Positions 12,461 through 24,763 of a DNA stretch of 64,000 bases are shown one piece after another; the first letter of the stretch is position 1, and each line of letters begins with the position of its first letter. Source of the DNA: Anastrepha obliqua (taxonomy: Eukaryota; Arthropoda; Insecta; Diptera; Tephritidae). Made by a program: the position numbers and the translations under genes. Location: NCBI RefSeq assembly GCF_027943255.1, contig NC_072896.1, positions 2,108,001 through 2,172,000 of the forward strand, written 5' to 3'. Under the pieces are notes generated by a model. It did not search any database. It worked only from the letters and a program-made list of their open reading frames with translations, and was not told the DNA's origin.

Positions 12461-13189
12461 TTAAGGGGGGGGGTAAGGGATAAACGCCAAAAAAAAGCAC
12501 TTTTTTCATGAATTTATTGTAGCAAAACGGTTCAAGTCAGTTTATTAAAAGTTGTTGCATATTATAAAGTAACATTTCAAGAATAATTGATAAAATTTTC
12601 ATGCAAAAATATTGCAAAATGAGCGAATGAGAGCACATTTACGTAGACGTCTTTTCAAAAATACATTTTGCAGTAGTCAGCATATCTCAGCGTAGAATCA
12701 TCTGAAATCAAAAAAATCGAATAATTTAGTTAAAGTATGAGTTAAACTTCCCCCCCAACGTTTACTTTGACGATTTATTTTCATTTTCAGCCATTTGGTA
12801 GTCGTTTGAAGTAAAAAGTGATTTTTGACGAAAAAATGCCGCCATTTTGTAGGTGTAAAACTACCTTAATATAAAAAAAAATGGCAAAAAAAAATGTGGG
12901 GGGGAGGTTTTTTATATGTAAAATATGTGTGCAAAATTTCAAAAGGATCGGTTGAGTAGTTTTCAAATGCCAATGACTACGCACTAAAAAAAAAAAGGTT
13001 CGAGAAAACCGCGTTTAAAGTTTTAAGTTATCGCGGCAGATGTTTGAGGCGGCTCGGCTTTATGCTCTATAACTTAAAAAGTTTTGCTCGGATTGACTTA
13101 AAATTTTAACACGGTATTTTTGAAATGTTTTACTACAATAACATGCAAAAAAAAAAAAAATCGATTTTTATCCCTTGCCCCCCCCTTAA
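12461..13189. mobile_element. TTAA-flanked dual-inverted-repeat element, copy I
   Basis: Bounded by TTAA at 12461-12464 and 13186-13189. The outer arms start with a G run followed by TAAGGGATAAA (left) or CAAGGGATAAA (right, complemented). An inner inverted pair lies in the middle: AAACTTCCCCCCCA near 12749 and its near complement near 12895. Downstream is the block shared with copies II-IV: a segment close to AAAATTTC-AAGGATCGGTTG, then CGCGTTTAAAGTTTT, then a segment near GGATTGACTTAAAATTTT. No coding capacity. The TTAA target fits piggyBac or Kolobok superfamilies, but the G-run start is not canonical piggyBac; superfamily unassigned. Confidence 0.8.
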
Positions 13190-15114
13190 TCCCAGCAACC
13201 CGAAATCGAAATCTTCGTCTATTATAATCTTCGGCTTATATATACGAGTAGATTTTAGTTTTTATAAAACATTTTGAATTTTCGGTTTGGTGAGAGCTCC
13301 ACTGCGCTGCCTTCATTATTATTAGATGCAGAGCGCACTTTAAGAGCAATAACGCTTCCGAGCTATTCAACAATAAACAAATTTCAATATACCAGCGCAT
13401 GCTGTGAATGACTAATTATAACATAATGCACTTACCAATTTATTTCATGCTATTGGTTGCACGTTCGATGTCTATTTGCTTTAGTTCATTTTTACCACAA
13501 ATAGTTTAGGTTAAGTTTGATTTAGTTAGATTAGTTTATGTTACAGTATATGAGACTAGGTTAGATCAGACGACCTCAGCGTTTACATAGGCTAATTAGA
13601 GTGTTCAAGAAATATATCCTATCTAACTCCAGTATAATTAACTTTTTCGAGAGGCTGTGTCTAAACTATGTAGCCTGTAAGTGGAAAAAGTTCCAGAATG
13701 CCTACCTCCTTCACAGCTCACCAACTCCTACAGAAATCGCGCCGACACTGAATTTGCCAATCCACATTTTCTGAAGCATCTGAATGGGCTGAGACTCAAT
13801 GCAGCTTAGATTGGAGATTCGATGTCACACTCTCGAACGGATTGTACCGATACTCCACTGAGCACTGTAAAATTTCGCTGATAAGATACGGAACATCCTC
13901 AGCTTACTCAAAGATGAAATGTCTAACTACTTATAGTTTAAATTTTCGCGCAGCAGTATCGCTCGACTCGTACACATTTTCAGAAGTTTTTTTTTTGAAC
14001 ATTTTGAATCTTTTTCAAATGTATTTATTAAGAAAATGTACGTAAATCTACTGCTGTTTACATGTAAAACCGAAAAAAAACATTGTTCACCAAAGATTAA
14101 AAATTAGAAATGCAGTAGTTAAGGTCAAGCAAACTTCAAAAAAAAACCAAAAACCTTGAAGAGCCGTCGATTACTTTCATATTACTTAAAAAATAATAAC
14201 GTATATAATTTAAGTCCGTTTTGATTTACTTCATTGCCCCGCTGAAAATAATTCCCAAACTAAGCTTACTTATTTCGCTGCTACTGTAGCCTTTAAGTTG
14301 CATTGCTTAATACTAGAAATTTCATTCGAACTTTAAGCAACTACATACATATAAATGCGCACTCCCTCCACAATTCAAGTTTGAAAAATAAGATCATGCA
14401 TGGCGCGATATTTCTCACGTAGCCGTTAAAAAGTCGTGAAGCAGTGCAACAGTAGGTCGCTCATACGCCACGTACAACGAACAGCACAAACCAGCGCGGC
14501 GAAAAAAAAATGAGAAACACTCGCACATGTGCCATGCATTGCGTGTAGAATGGAAGCAAAAAAAGGGGATAAAAAGCTAAAAGTTAAAGCTGAGTTAAAA
14601 GAGCAAGACGCCACAAATTCATGTTCCATTGTTTACCAAAACAAAGTCAGACGCACTTTTCACTTCACAATAGTACTACGCTTGCTTTCGTTAACGGCGG
14701 GAACTCAACTTTTTTATATTCTTTATTATTTTATATTCGCTGTCATACAAATTATTACGTAAATTTATGTTTCTGCATCTGAGTATATTGTGTGTTTTTC
14801 TGAGTACCCACTTGCGTGCTTTGTCAATGAAAATGAAGGTATGCAGCACCAAGTGGCGAATATTTTAACTGAATGGCGTATAGTAATAAATGTGTGAAGT
14901 ACTTTATGTTTATCACTAGACTACCATAAAAGCATAAAAATGTAAAGACAAACAAAGTAAAAGTTGCATATGAGAACAGTTTTGTTATTATTATTGAGTC
15001 ATGGGATAAGTACAACGCGACCTGTAATGTGGTCTATTATGAATGGCCTTTCGACCCGTAAGTGACAGCTCCTAGTGTTACACGAAAATATTTTTTAGTC
15101 CAAAGTGGTTCCAG
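13190..15114. other. beat intron, no gene seen
   Basis: About 1.9 kb of AT-rich sequence. A degenerate TTAGGTTAAG-type patch lies at 13500-13566, common in insect introns and not a telomere array. I support no protein domain. Confidence 0.45.
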
Positions 15115-16400
15115 AGTTACGTGGACGTTAGCTATGCCTTCTATGTTCCCTTGCCTGATAAAAAAGATATCTTCTCATCTAGCCTAATAAATTTCATTCA
15201 AATTCCTTTGAAAGAGTGTTCTCAGTATGACCACACACCTGAACCCATCACTAGATGGATAATATTTGTGTTGAAAACTATGACGATCAGCACCGAATTA
15301 GGAGGAACAATCAAATCTAACAAATCCACAAGAGGTTGCCCTTAAGGAGGCGTACTCTCTCCTCGTATCTGGACTCTAGCCATAGATGAACTTCTCCACA
15401 AACTGAACAACCTAGGATTTCACACTCAGGGTTACGCTGATGACCTAGTAGTTTATGTATTAGGCTGGCATGAGGAAACCATTTCGGAGCGCATGCAGCA
15501 AGCCCTTACAATAATAAACAAATGGTGCACGGAAAAAGGGCTTTCCATTAACCCATCCAAAGAAGCACTTGTACCACTTACTAGGAGAAGGAACATAAAT
15601 CTCGAATGTCCGACCCTTAATGGAACAACACTTCAACTCTCGACAGAAGCGAACTATCTTGGCGTCAGTCTTGACAAAACGCTTACGTGGAATTCCCATA
15701 TTGAGAGAGTTACTTCAAAAGCCACAAGGGCATTCTTTGCCTGCGCATAGCTTTTTGGAAAGACATGGGGACTAAACCTTACAATGACCTTCTGGTCATT
15801 TACCACAGTTGTGAGACCCATAGCCACTTATGCATCTTTAGCATGGTGGCCCAAGGTCAAGCAAAGAAAAGCAATAAGCGAATTAAACAAACTGCATCGC
15901 TTGATATGTGTTGGTATTACTGGAGCTATGAAAACATGTCCTACTGTAGCATTGGGTGTGCTCCTGATTGAAAGGGAAGCTCGCTCGAGTGACTTCAGAT
16001 TAACTTAAAAGTGGGGATATGAAAGGACATTTAAAGATCTTAGAAGACTTCCTACATAGTTCCATTCTTCATAGGGATGATATACTATCATCCAAACCAA
16101 TACTCTTCAGGAACTTCCAAGTTATAATTAATGAACGCACAAACTGGATAACTAATTCAATCACTTTCAAAGCTGGCTCTCAGCTATGGTTTACTGATGG
16201 GTCCAAATTGGAAAATGGTAGAACAGGGACAGGAATCAATGGGCCTAAATTCAAAAAATCGATTTCGATGGGACTCTACCCAACAATATTCCAGGCAGAA
16301 ATACATGCCATTGAAATATGTGTGAGAGAATGCCTTAGCAGGAAAATGAGAGGTACTCACATCTATATACTTTCAGATAGCCAAGCGGCCACCAGTGGGA
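15115..16400 (+). pseudogene. LOA/I-type LINE fragment: RT and RNase H, broken
   Basis: Degenerate plus-strand piece of a non-LTR retrotransposon ORF2. In order: an RT palm fragment ending TRGCP, an in-frame TAA at 15343-15345, GGVLSPRIW (motif B), GYADDLVVYV with the catalytic YADD (about 15433), NYLGVSLDKTLTW (thumb) and an RLICVGITGAMKTCP block. A C-terminal RNase H follows with FTDGS (first Asp), AEIHAIE (Glu) and SDSQAA (Asp). Several stops and frameshifts occur (for example near 15750 and 16005). Both ends are truncated: the RNase H breaks off just after its second Asp motif near 16395. It is of the same general type as the element at 54673-58147 but clearly diverged from it. Confidence 0.88.
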
Positions 16401-18433
16401 ATTTTGCAATCGTTGGCCGGAAATATCAAGAATAGATAAGAAATAAAGCTTGAAGAATTTTAATTTCTAACAAATCGCATTTTTCTTACCGCTGTTTTTA
16501 CAAGCTTCACCTGATAATCGGTGGAATGATAAAATCGACAGCTCAAATGCCAGTGTTGTAAATCTTTTTATGTCTGCATATCTTCTGAAAGAAAGGGCAG
16601 AAATTTAATATATATTTCAGATCCTCGTATTTTGTTAGAAGCAGTTAGGTGCTGTCAATTGATCGCTTAGAGATGCCATTCCATCCTGTTGCAGGGTGCA
16701 GTATTTCGCTCCCTTCCAACATGACTGAGAACTTGTTAATAATTGTGATTATTTCTTTAAAATTACCAAACAAAAATGTATAAAAAATTGTTTTGCTATA
16801 TTCCTAAACAAACTCTTGCTTTTAGACCACCCACAGATATGTAGGGGTATTTAGACTGCCAGTGGAAGAGTTCTGAGTTATAAAATGGTATAAATGGGTC
16901 ATATTTGTCTCCGTGATGTTCCTTAGGTATCCGCACATGACTCACTGTACCCATGAATATCCAATTGATTTTCACCCCAAAATACCAGCTCAAAAAAAGT
17001 ATTGTTGTTGTTTAACTATTTGCAAAAACTTGCAATTCTACTTAGTATTGCTTACAAATATTTTTGATCGCTTTCCTATTACTCAATTTCTTGCCAGGAG
17101 ATTGTTTAAAAATTGTTATTTTTTGTCTTTTTTATATTATTATTTTTTTTTTTTTTTTTGTAAGCAAAGACACCAAACTAACTATTTAAAAGTGCAAGCT
17201 CACACAAGCCCGTATGCCATTGCTTTCCTCAAAGGTTTTGTTTTGGCTTTTTACTGGCAGCTGTCGGTTTAGTTTTGAAACCATATTTTAACGAAAACTT
17301 CAATTTCATATGCAGCTCCCATTTTCATGCAAAATTGCACACCTGTGCAACAACTCTGACGTAAATACTAACACTCACAAGCCAACAGCATGTTTTTAAT
17401 TTTCTACCAGCATGAATCAGCAAGCGCATACCACTGCAATAGTTTCCAGAGTGTCAAAGGTTCTCCTGAAATACTTCTTTTTTCCTTCATTTTACTTTTC
17501 TTTTTTGTTTTTTCTCTCCTTTTTTTTTGATAATAACACCTTGCAAACTCTCCAAATGCACTTTTTCACTTTCAGTCTGAAATTCTCGCATTTTACCACT
17601 TTCTTTCTTGGCTTTATATTTGGGTATATACGGGTACGAGCATAATATATGCAGGTGTTTTCTACAAAATCCTAGTGCAGGTGTCAAATTGGTTTTTTTT
17701 TCAGTTTCCGTGCCAGTTTATTCCCTGTCGATGCCGTCTCTCTCACATTTTTTATTCACCCGTGCAAGGACTTTTGAACACTTTTTCAAATGCTATTTTG
17801 ATTCTACTCGTACATTCTACTTGTCTATATACTCATATGTATGTGTGGTTTCACACTCATACTGTTCCCATTGCACCTGTGCATAATCTCTTACATACAA
17901 ACCTACCGTAAGCCAGTGAGCCATATGCCAATTTGTACATGCATGGGATCCACATGTGGCTTGTGTTTGTTGCTTTGTGTTATCAAAACCCGCTGCTAGT
18001 TCACTCTCACTTTCGCCAATATAATACATAATTTTGCCGAGGAAATTTAAAATACTTGCTTTAAAATTTAAAGTGTTGCTGCGACGGGAAGAAAATGACA
18101 TGCCGATTTTACTCTTTCCATAAGGAGAATTTGGTAGCTGTTACATAGCTCATCCACCCTGACTGCTTGGCGTCGACCTTTTAATTTATAGCTTTTCCCT
18201 AAATATGAAGAGACCTAAAGTTGTCTACCATAAGCAGTTTCTTATAAAACTCAAAGCAATTGCGATTGATTTCACAGCATTCAAATAAATTCAACTTATT
18301 AATGCGCTAAACTATATTTTTTTTTTACATTATCACCCATAAAAGCAATTCCACCTTTAAATTTTATCATGAAGCCACTGGTATATGTACTGCATAAGCA
18401 GTCCTGTGTTCGCAATAATAGCAGCGTGGCATA
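16401..18433. other. beat intron, no gene seen
   Basis: About 2 kb with long T tracts (around 17140 and 17500). Overlapping open frames at 17412-18101 are T-rich and without domains. I see no element boundary. Confidence 0.45.
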
Positions 18434-19226
18434 CACTTGGATCAAAAAGTTCCCGGAAACCCCGCCAGGTGACGCTCTAAATCAACTGATTTAAGTTATA
18501 AGTTGTTTTTTATACATTGCCATATACCCGAATTTTATCGCCATTGTGGGACATTTATGAAAGTTACGCCGTCTTGAGAAAATCTACCTCTGCATGGGCT
18601 TTCGATTTTCACAGGTTCAAAATGTATTTCAATTTCAAATAACGAATATGTATTAAATTTTGCACTAAAAATTAGTTCATTGTTGCAAAAACCTTAGAAA
18701 TTCTAGGAGACTGTTTCGGTAATGATACTTTAAAGAAAACAATCGTTTACGAGTGATATGAACGCTTCAAAAGAGATGTGGATCCAGGATGAGGAAGATA
18801 GTGAAGCAATTATCCAAAGAAAAAATGATTTGTGGGACAAAAAAACACTTAGATTTTGCACCAAGACAACGCACCGTCGCACCACCATTATCCGTGAATT
18901 TTTGCCCAAGGGCGAAACGAATGCCATTTAACAGCCTAAACTTTCAAACTTTGCTGATATGGCTCCCTGCGATTTTTTTCTGTTTGATCGAGTCAAAAAC
19001 TACTACGGGTAACGCGTTTAACAACCGAAAGGAAATAATGGAAAAATCGAAGACGACTTTGATAAATATTCCGAAAATAGAGTTCCAGAAATGTTTCGAG
19101 AGCTAGACGAAACGTTGGTATAAGTGCGTTGTATTTGATGGGGAGTACATAATATAATATCACTTTTCAGGGATAAACTTGTATTTTGAATTTTCTGAAT
19201 ATATTCCGGGAGCTTTTTGGTCAAGG
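18434..19226 (+). mobile_element. mariner deletion derivative (793 bp)
   Basis: Inverted ends CACTTGGATCAAAAAGTTCC (left) and CCTTGACCAAAAAGCTCC (right, complemented) are flanked by TA at 18432-18433 and 19227-19228. The interior keeps a frameshifted piece of mariner transposase: a QDNAPSH-like second-Asp block, then ADMAPCDFFLF, the third-Asp block, then a C-terminal KTTLINIPKIEFQKCFES segment. The first catalytic block and most of the N-terminus are deleted, so it is non-autonomous. Confidence 0.82.
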
Positions 19227-19403
19227 TACATTGTTTTGATTATTTTTTCTTATTTTTGAAGTGAAAACTTCTTTAGAATCGTTGGGAGTGATTTGAGAAA
19301 AAGTGAAACGAAAAAAGCGACACTCTTGGCTACGAAGCGTTATATTATATGTTGATATAAACGTAGCGACGAACTAAATAACTTTTAGGCCAGCGCCGAC
19401 AGC

Positions 19404-19694
19404 ATGGCGCGGTAGCCGAGCGACTAGCAATGTGAGCTTCCGATCCAAAATCCTTGGTTCGAATCACAAGAAAAAATTTTTTTTATACAGTTATTTTATC
19501 TTCTTTTATGATATGTTTATGAGAAGCTTTTTTTCATGGCAGAAATACACTCGGTGTTTTGCCATTGCCTGCTGAGGGGTGAGCGCTATTAGAAAAATAG
19601 TTTTCCTTAATTTTGGTGTTTTCACCGAGATTCGAACTGACGTTCTCTCTGTGAATTCTGAATAGTAGTCACGCACCAACCCATTCGCTACGGC
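19404..19694. repeat. Two tRNA-type SINE heads in opposite orientation, copy B
   Basis: A plus-strand tRNA-like head lies at 19404-19470 (GCGCGGTAGCCGAGCGACTA, then box B GGTTCGAATC). It is followed at about 19511-19694 by the minus-strand head and body of the common SINE, with box B GATTCGAAC read in complement and a CATGGCAGAAATACACTCGG body block. The plus head differs from the other SINE heads here and has no body of its own. Probably one SINE family inserted beside a different tRNA-derived sequence. Confidence 0.75.
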
Positions 19695-19828
19695 GTTTGT
19701 TTAATTTTACTGATGCAAAAATTAGGGAAAATATTTGAATAAAGTTTGCTTACTGTTTACACATTTTCCAAAGGTGACGGAGAACCAAAAAAAAAAAGTC
19801 GATTTTCAAACAAATACGAGTGCATATG

Positions 19829-19929
19829 TGTAATTGTGTTAGAGTTTCGGTCACGCCCCAGCAAAACCTGCGTGCATATGTGTTTGTAACATTCAAAAAA
19901 ATGTAATTGTGTTAGAGTTTCGGTCACGC
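19829..19929. repeat. 28-bp direct repeat pair upstream of Helentron-like ORF
   Basis: The same 28-bp sequence (starts TGTAATTGTGTTAGAG, ends CGGTCACGC) occurs at 19829-19856 and 19902-19929, identical. Each copy is next to one arm of a short inverted pair, CAGCAAAACCTGC and GCAGATTTTGCTG. The arrangement lies ~90 bp before the ORF at 20017 and may be a terminal region of that element. Confidence 0.7.
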
Positions 19930-20016
19930 AGATTTTGCTGAGGACGCTCATAATAGCAACCGCGTGTGTATTTTTATATTCGTAAATATTTTCATTTTTA
20001 AATATTTACCGCAATT

Positions 20017-20418
20017 ATGCCGAAAAATAATGCAGAAAAGTGTCGTGAATATCGACAGAAAAAAAAATCAATAAATAGCATCACGGAATTCATTCACGAA
20101 AATTTAATAAAGTATACACCAGAAGTATCGCGGATACTTAGAAAAGATTACGATAAAGTTCCAATGATTTTAAGTGGCGATTTTAACGTAAATTTTGCAT
20201 TGGACACAGCGGTTCCTTTAATTGACGTTCTCAATACAACATTCAATTTAAAAATGTGTAACAATCGCACTGAATCGACAACACGATCAAAAACAACAAT
20301 TGACGCGGTATTTCAAAGATATGTTGACAACATCGAAACCAAAGCATTTGTATCATATTTTAGCTATCATAAGCCACTCGTATCATTTGTTGAAATTGAA
20401 AACATTGAGGATGAATAA
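20017..20418 (+). pseudogene. Helentron-like chimeric ORF: basic N-terminus joined to endonuclease tail
   Basis: A 133-residue open frame starts MPKNNAEKCREYRQKKK, a basic opening like that of insect Helitron/Helentron proteins. It jumps directly to VPMILSGDFNVNF, which resembles the metal-binding GDFN motif of exonuclease-endonuclease-phosphatase domains, then a TRSKTTIDAVF block and SYFSYHKPL near the end. Helentrons carry such an endonuclease at the C-terminus of a very long Rep-helicase protein. Here the Rep and helicase core appears deleted in frame, leaving a short fused ORF. That it derives from one internally deleted Helentron is inference; the GDFN fragment could also come from a LINE endonuclease. 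Confidence 0.6.
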
Positions 20419-20590
20419 TAATAAAATGAAGAAAATAAAATATGAACTTTATAGCAATATTATAATGAACCTATAATTATCCCGCCCCTAATGCTGCTTT
20501 CGTCTCATTCTCTCTCAGTTTGTTTTACGGAAGGTTTCACTTCTATCGCGTCTAACCGTTAGACTGGTATTTTTTTTATAAAATATAATT
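20419..20590 (+). repeat. Possible 3' terminal region of the Helentron-like element
   Basis: After the stop at 20418 the sequence runs to a short palindrome, CTAACCGTTAG, near 20551, followed by ACTGG and a T run. A small palindrome just inside the 3' end is typical of Helitron/Helentron termini. The exact end is not defined. Confidence 0.4.
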
Positions 20591-21981
20591 CATAACACAA
20601 TAAAAACCATGAATAACACAGAATTTCAAACTTCATAAAAAAATTCAAAAAAATGCTTAAATTTTCAAGAAAATTTTAAAAACTTTTGGATGAAGATTTT
20701 TAGCTCATCCAATTTTAATAAAATAATAATATGAGTTTCCGATGTTTCTTGATAAAATATTTTTTTTTTGTTTTTCCATATGAAAAAATCTCAATAATTC
20801 GATGCATGCGTGTTGCCTTTGCCGTGATATATTTGCATTATTATTACAATTATCATATCCATCAACGTTCCAAATATGAAGGGTCATTTATAGGTGGCAA
20901 ATGGTCACCAAGCTAGGGCTCATATTGGTCAATGGCACTAAATTGATGTATGAACTTGGGCAACATTCCATATGCATGCGTGCTAGATAATTTGTATTTG
21001 CTACACCCATTTTATTTAATCAGTAATTATCAGCTACCAGACTGATTCTGAACAAGAAAGTACAACAAACAAAAATGGAACAAAATATGAAATTAAGTAG
21101 ATATCATCAACAACTAAGTTCAAAGGGCAAGCTCGTGCGTATTCGTAGCATAAGACTGAAAGCTTATCGATCCGGAAGTAATCTGTAAAAGCGGTGTAAT
21201 TTGTGACTATACAAATAATTCCAAAGCTGCCTTATTTGACCCTAAATTAGGTATACTCCCCAATCACCAAAGATTGGCATGGCAGGAAAATTTTATAAGT
21301 GCTGCCCTGATTTCCATACGATAAACATCGAATTCATGCGTGATGTTTACTAAATATTTCCAAGCGTACTCATTTCAACAAAAAGTGACAGTACTTCATT
21401 TATTTGTAAATAAAAAGGCTCTTATCGCCCTCCATTGCCAGAATTTTGACCACAAATATAAATCAATTGTGTGCCGTAAAGAGTCTGAGGCGTGGGCGAA
21501 AAATAGTTGACAAACAATTGTGGTTAAACAACTGTGGCTAATGTTAATATGTGGTCAGACATATACTTATATATGTATTTACATGTGTAGTTATGTTAAG
21601 TGGCAAATTGCAGTTCTTATTTTATTTTATTTCTTTTTGCTTTCCTTTTATTTAGGTATATAATTAACCCCAAAGTAGGGTGGAAAAATACTAAATTATT
21701 TCGTGGAAGTCAACTTCACATAAATTGCAATCGATGTGGTTGACATTGGCGTGCAATCAATTTTACAGCGAATTCATATTCACAGAACTATTTGGTACGC
21801 AATTTTCAAGTGCAACTGAAAATAAATAAACTCTTTTCTCTTTGTTATTTTAATGTAAGCAAGCAATGGATTAATGGATTAATCTCATAGTACTACAGAA
21901 ATTTACTACTTAATTTGTGCTTGTGTTTATATCGAGCGTTTTTTAAGAGTTTGAGAATTTAAATTATCATTTCATAATTTG
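20591..21981. other. beat intron, no gene seen
   Basis: AT-rich, apparently single-copy sequence. Short open frames at 20705-20916 overlap on both strands and are discarded. Confidence 0.45.
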
Positions 21982-22281
21982 TATATATAATTGGCGCGTA
22001 CCCCCGTTTTGGGTGTTTGGCCGAGCTCCTCCTCCTATTTGTGGCGTGCGTCTTAATGTTTTTCCGCAAATGGAGGAACCTACAGTTTCAAACCGACTCC
22101 GAACGGCAGATATTTTTTATGGCACAAATTCACTCGGCGGTTTGACATTACCAGCCGAGGAGCGACCGCTATTAGAAAAAACTTTTTCTTAATTTTGATC
22201 ATTCACCGAGATTCGAACCGACGTTCTCTCTCTGAATTCCGAACGGAAGTCACGCACCAACCCATTCACCCACGACGGCCG
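21982..22281 (-). repeat. tRNA-derived SINE, copy C (antisense)
   Basis: Nearly full-length. Read on the minus strand, the head near 22281 has a GCCGT-CGTGGGTGAATGGG start and a box-B GGTTCGAATCTCGG segment. The body has GGTCGCTCCTCGGCTGG, then TTTGAAACTGTAGG, then GGAGGAGGAGCTCGG, and ends in a TATATA tail at 21981. It aligns block by block with copies A and F. Confidence 0.88.
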
Positions 22282-22384
22282 AATACAAAAGAGAGATATT
22301 GATATGGATTGAATTTTTTTTTATTATGGTCTGGTAGATAATTTCATAGCATTTATTTCTCGAATACGATATCCGGCATATATC

Positions 22385-22690
22385 CACCGCGTTGTCGTAG
22401 ATCAGCCCAATTTTTGACTATTTATTCCAATAAATCTGGTGGCATGGCATCGATGGTGGCTTGAATATTGCAAAAAATCGATTTATAGTTGTTGTAGTAA
22501 AAGTTGAGCCATCTTGTTGGAATCAAAATGTAAATGAACAGGAACATTTTGAAATAAATAAGGGACGATGATGCCGCCAGTGGTCTATGAACTTCGCGAA
22601 CAGATTTATTTATTTTTATTTTTAAAGTGAATTTCCACAATATGGAAGCGTTGCGCGACTTAAGACAACTTCTCAGACCTTATTGAAAAG
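22385..22690 (-). mobile_element. DD41D-type transposon remnant 1
   Basis: Minus-strand remnant of an IS630-Tc1-mariner transposase of the kind called rosa/DD41D. Recognisable pieces are an FQQDGST block (second catalytic Asp) and a C-terminal MPPDLLE ... MPDIVFE block, in different frames. Its N-terminal part is similar in DNA to 34880-35110 (shared GTATGAACTTCGCG-like stretch). Heavily decayed, ends uncertain. Confidence 0.6.
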
Positions 22691-23039
22691 AAATGCCAGT
22701 ACAGTTTACCATTCTCAGCCGTCTAACTATCCACATCGATGGTTCTCATGCAACTAAAAAGCCACTCTATATAAAAAATTTCCATCTCCTTGACCGATTG
22801 ACACACTTTGTTGAGCTATTCTTGAAGCATTCAAATCTGGATCTGCTTGTTAGCACCAGGGTGGATGAAATATGTACTTGGAAAAATAAAAATTATCGTC
22901 CAACTATAATGAGAGAAAGTTATGAATGCAATGAAAATGTAATTAAATGAAAATGGAAAATATCCCAATAATTGCTAATATTAGGCTATAAAAAAAAACT
23001 AATCAATATTTTTTCAAACTTTTTTTTATTTTGAAGATT

Positions 23040-23655
23040 GAAACTTTCATTTATGAATGAAAAATAATATTGTTCAAATTACTGCCACGTCTGGATTTAC
23101 AGTAGGCCATTCGATCAACCCAATTTTAAGCTTATTTCCGATTGTTTGGGCTCCAATTTCATGAATGACAACTTCGATTTCGTGTTTTAAAGCATCAGTC
23201 GTCTCTGGATGGTTCGCACAGCATTTGTCCTTAACGGCTCCCTACAAAAAATAGTCCAACGGGCTTAAATCACAGCTCCGAGGCGGCCAATTGATATCGG
23301 AATTTAAAAACGGTAGCCAAAAATTCGAGTATAACTTTGGCAGTGTGACAAGTTGCACCGTCCTGTTGAAACCAAATGTCGTCCATGGCATCCTCTTCAA
23401 TTTTTGGAAACAAAAACTCGTTGAGCATGTCACGGTAACGCTCGCCATTTACTCTAACCGCGGAAGAAGAAGAAGACTCACCACTTTGGAAATAGGTTTT
23501 CAATATTTCCCAATTTTGTTCAAGCGTATAGCGTCCCATTTCGTAAATGTCAAACCTTTAAGTAAATTATGAACACATTTGACACGTCATTTGTGTTACC
23601 ATTCTCAAAAAAATAGGTGGTTCAAAAAGCAAACGCTGTATGGCCCACCCTGTAA
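23040..23655 (-). mobile_element. DD41D-type transposon deletion derivative 2
   Basis: On the minus strand the transposase opens MGRYTLEQNWEILKTYF. It then jumps, by internal deletion, to VRVNGERYRDMLNEFLFP and WFQQDGATCHTA (second catalytic Asp), and in another frame to WPPRSCDLSPLDYFL (third Asp). In the family the two Asp are 41 residues apart; here a frameshift separates them. Near the high-coordinate end is AGGGTGGGCCATACAGCGTT (complement), probably the TIR; the low end is not clear. The first catalytic Asp is missing, so it is inactive. Confidence 0.8.
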
Positions 23656-24345
23656 TTATAGCAATAGTTTTGGAACAATTTTCTTTTGGTCCTTAAAAGA
23701 ACAGGCTTTATAAATAATCCTTTTATGTATAAAAAATAACTATGGTGCCATTCTCAGCACAATGTGCGAAATCAATTCACTCGTTCATTATTGTTATGGC
23801 TTGAATTAAGAACAGCTTCAGCTGTGAGACAATTTTTGTTATTACGTTTTGTTGGAAAATAATCCTTCACCAAAATGCGGTAAAGGCCTCAATCTTCATA
23901 TCACTACTTACCCCACATGCACATTTTCGACTGGCATCACCTCGTCCGCAATGCACTACATCAGATTCTATTTAACTTAGATGTTCCCTGCCTCAGGCTG
24001 GGTATTGGTGTATTTCAGTAAATTCTCCGCCTTGCGGACAAACTTCAAAATATCTCCAAAGAGAGCTTTCGGGATATCATTCAGATCCGTTTGATTTCAG
24101 TGGCAGATTTACACTCTTCTCTTTGCCAAGGCAATATATTTGCCCAAGATAAGCTTTGTGGTTGCATCATTCTCCAGACAGTGTCTCTATCTCGTTCCCA
24201 CTGTTTTGGGAGATGGTAATTTAAGTAGTAGTGACTTATTAGAAAACCTACTACATATTTGCCTCCTGTCTACTTTACACGCGTTGTGCAATTCTCTATT
24301 GTAGGTAAAAGGTCTTATAAGCGTGACTTTCCAATATGTAATCCT
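23656..24345. other. beat intron, no gene seen
   Basis: Nothing supportable. It ends at the TTAA site used by the next element. Confidence 0.4.
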
Positions 24346-24763
24346 TTAAGGGGGGAAGCTGGTCTAGAGCGCAAAAAATGGGCATATTTTATGAATTTAT
24401 TTTGACTCAACAAAGGAATCAATCGAAAATCTGTGAAATAGGTTTAATAATATAGCTTTCATGGTACAAATACAAAATTTTTCGTCTGAATTAATTTCAA
24501 AATGGCCGCTGACAGCAGTTCTCCTAAGGCGCCTTTTTTTCTAGTGGGTCCATTGCCGAAGACGTAAACTCCTTAATTTTTGTCCTGGATCAAAAAATAA
24601 AATTTTTTTAGTTTCTATATAACAACAGAAAGAGACGTACGTAGGATTTTTTCGATATTTTGTTTTTTCGCGAAATGGTGCACGTTTGAACAAAAAGTTA
24701 CAATTTTCACTATAAAGAACGACATAAAATTGTTGATTAAAAAAAAAACTATGTAATATAATA

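Noticed and set aside
13500..13566. TTAGGTTAAG-type tract resembling telomeric repeats
   Set aside because: Irregular and short. Such patches are common in insect introns, and dipterans lack TTAGG telomeres.
19404..19470. Possible tRNA gene (box A and box B present)
   Set aside because: No acceptor-stem pairing or clear anticodon arm seen, and it sits beside SINE sequence; treated as a SINE head.
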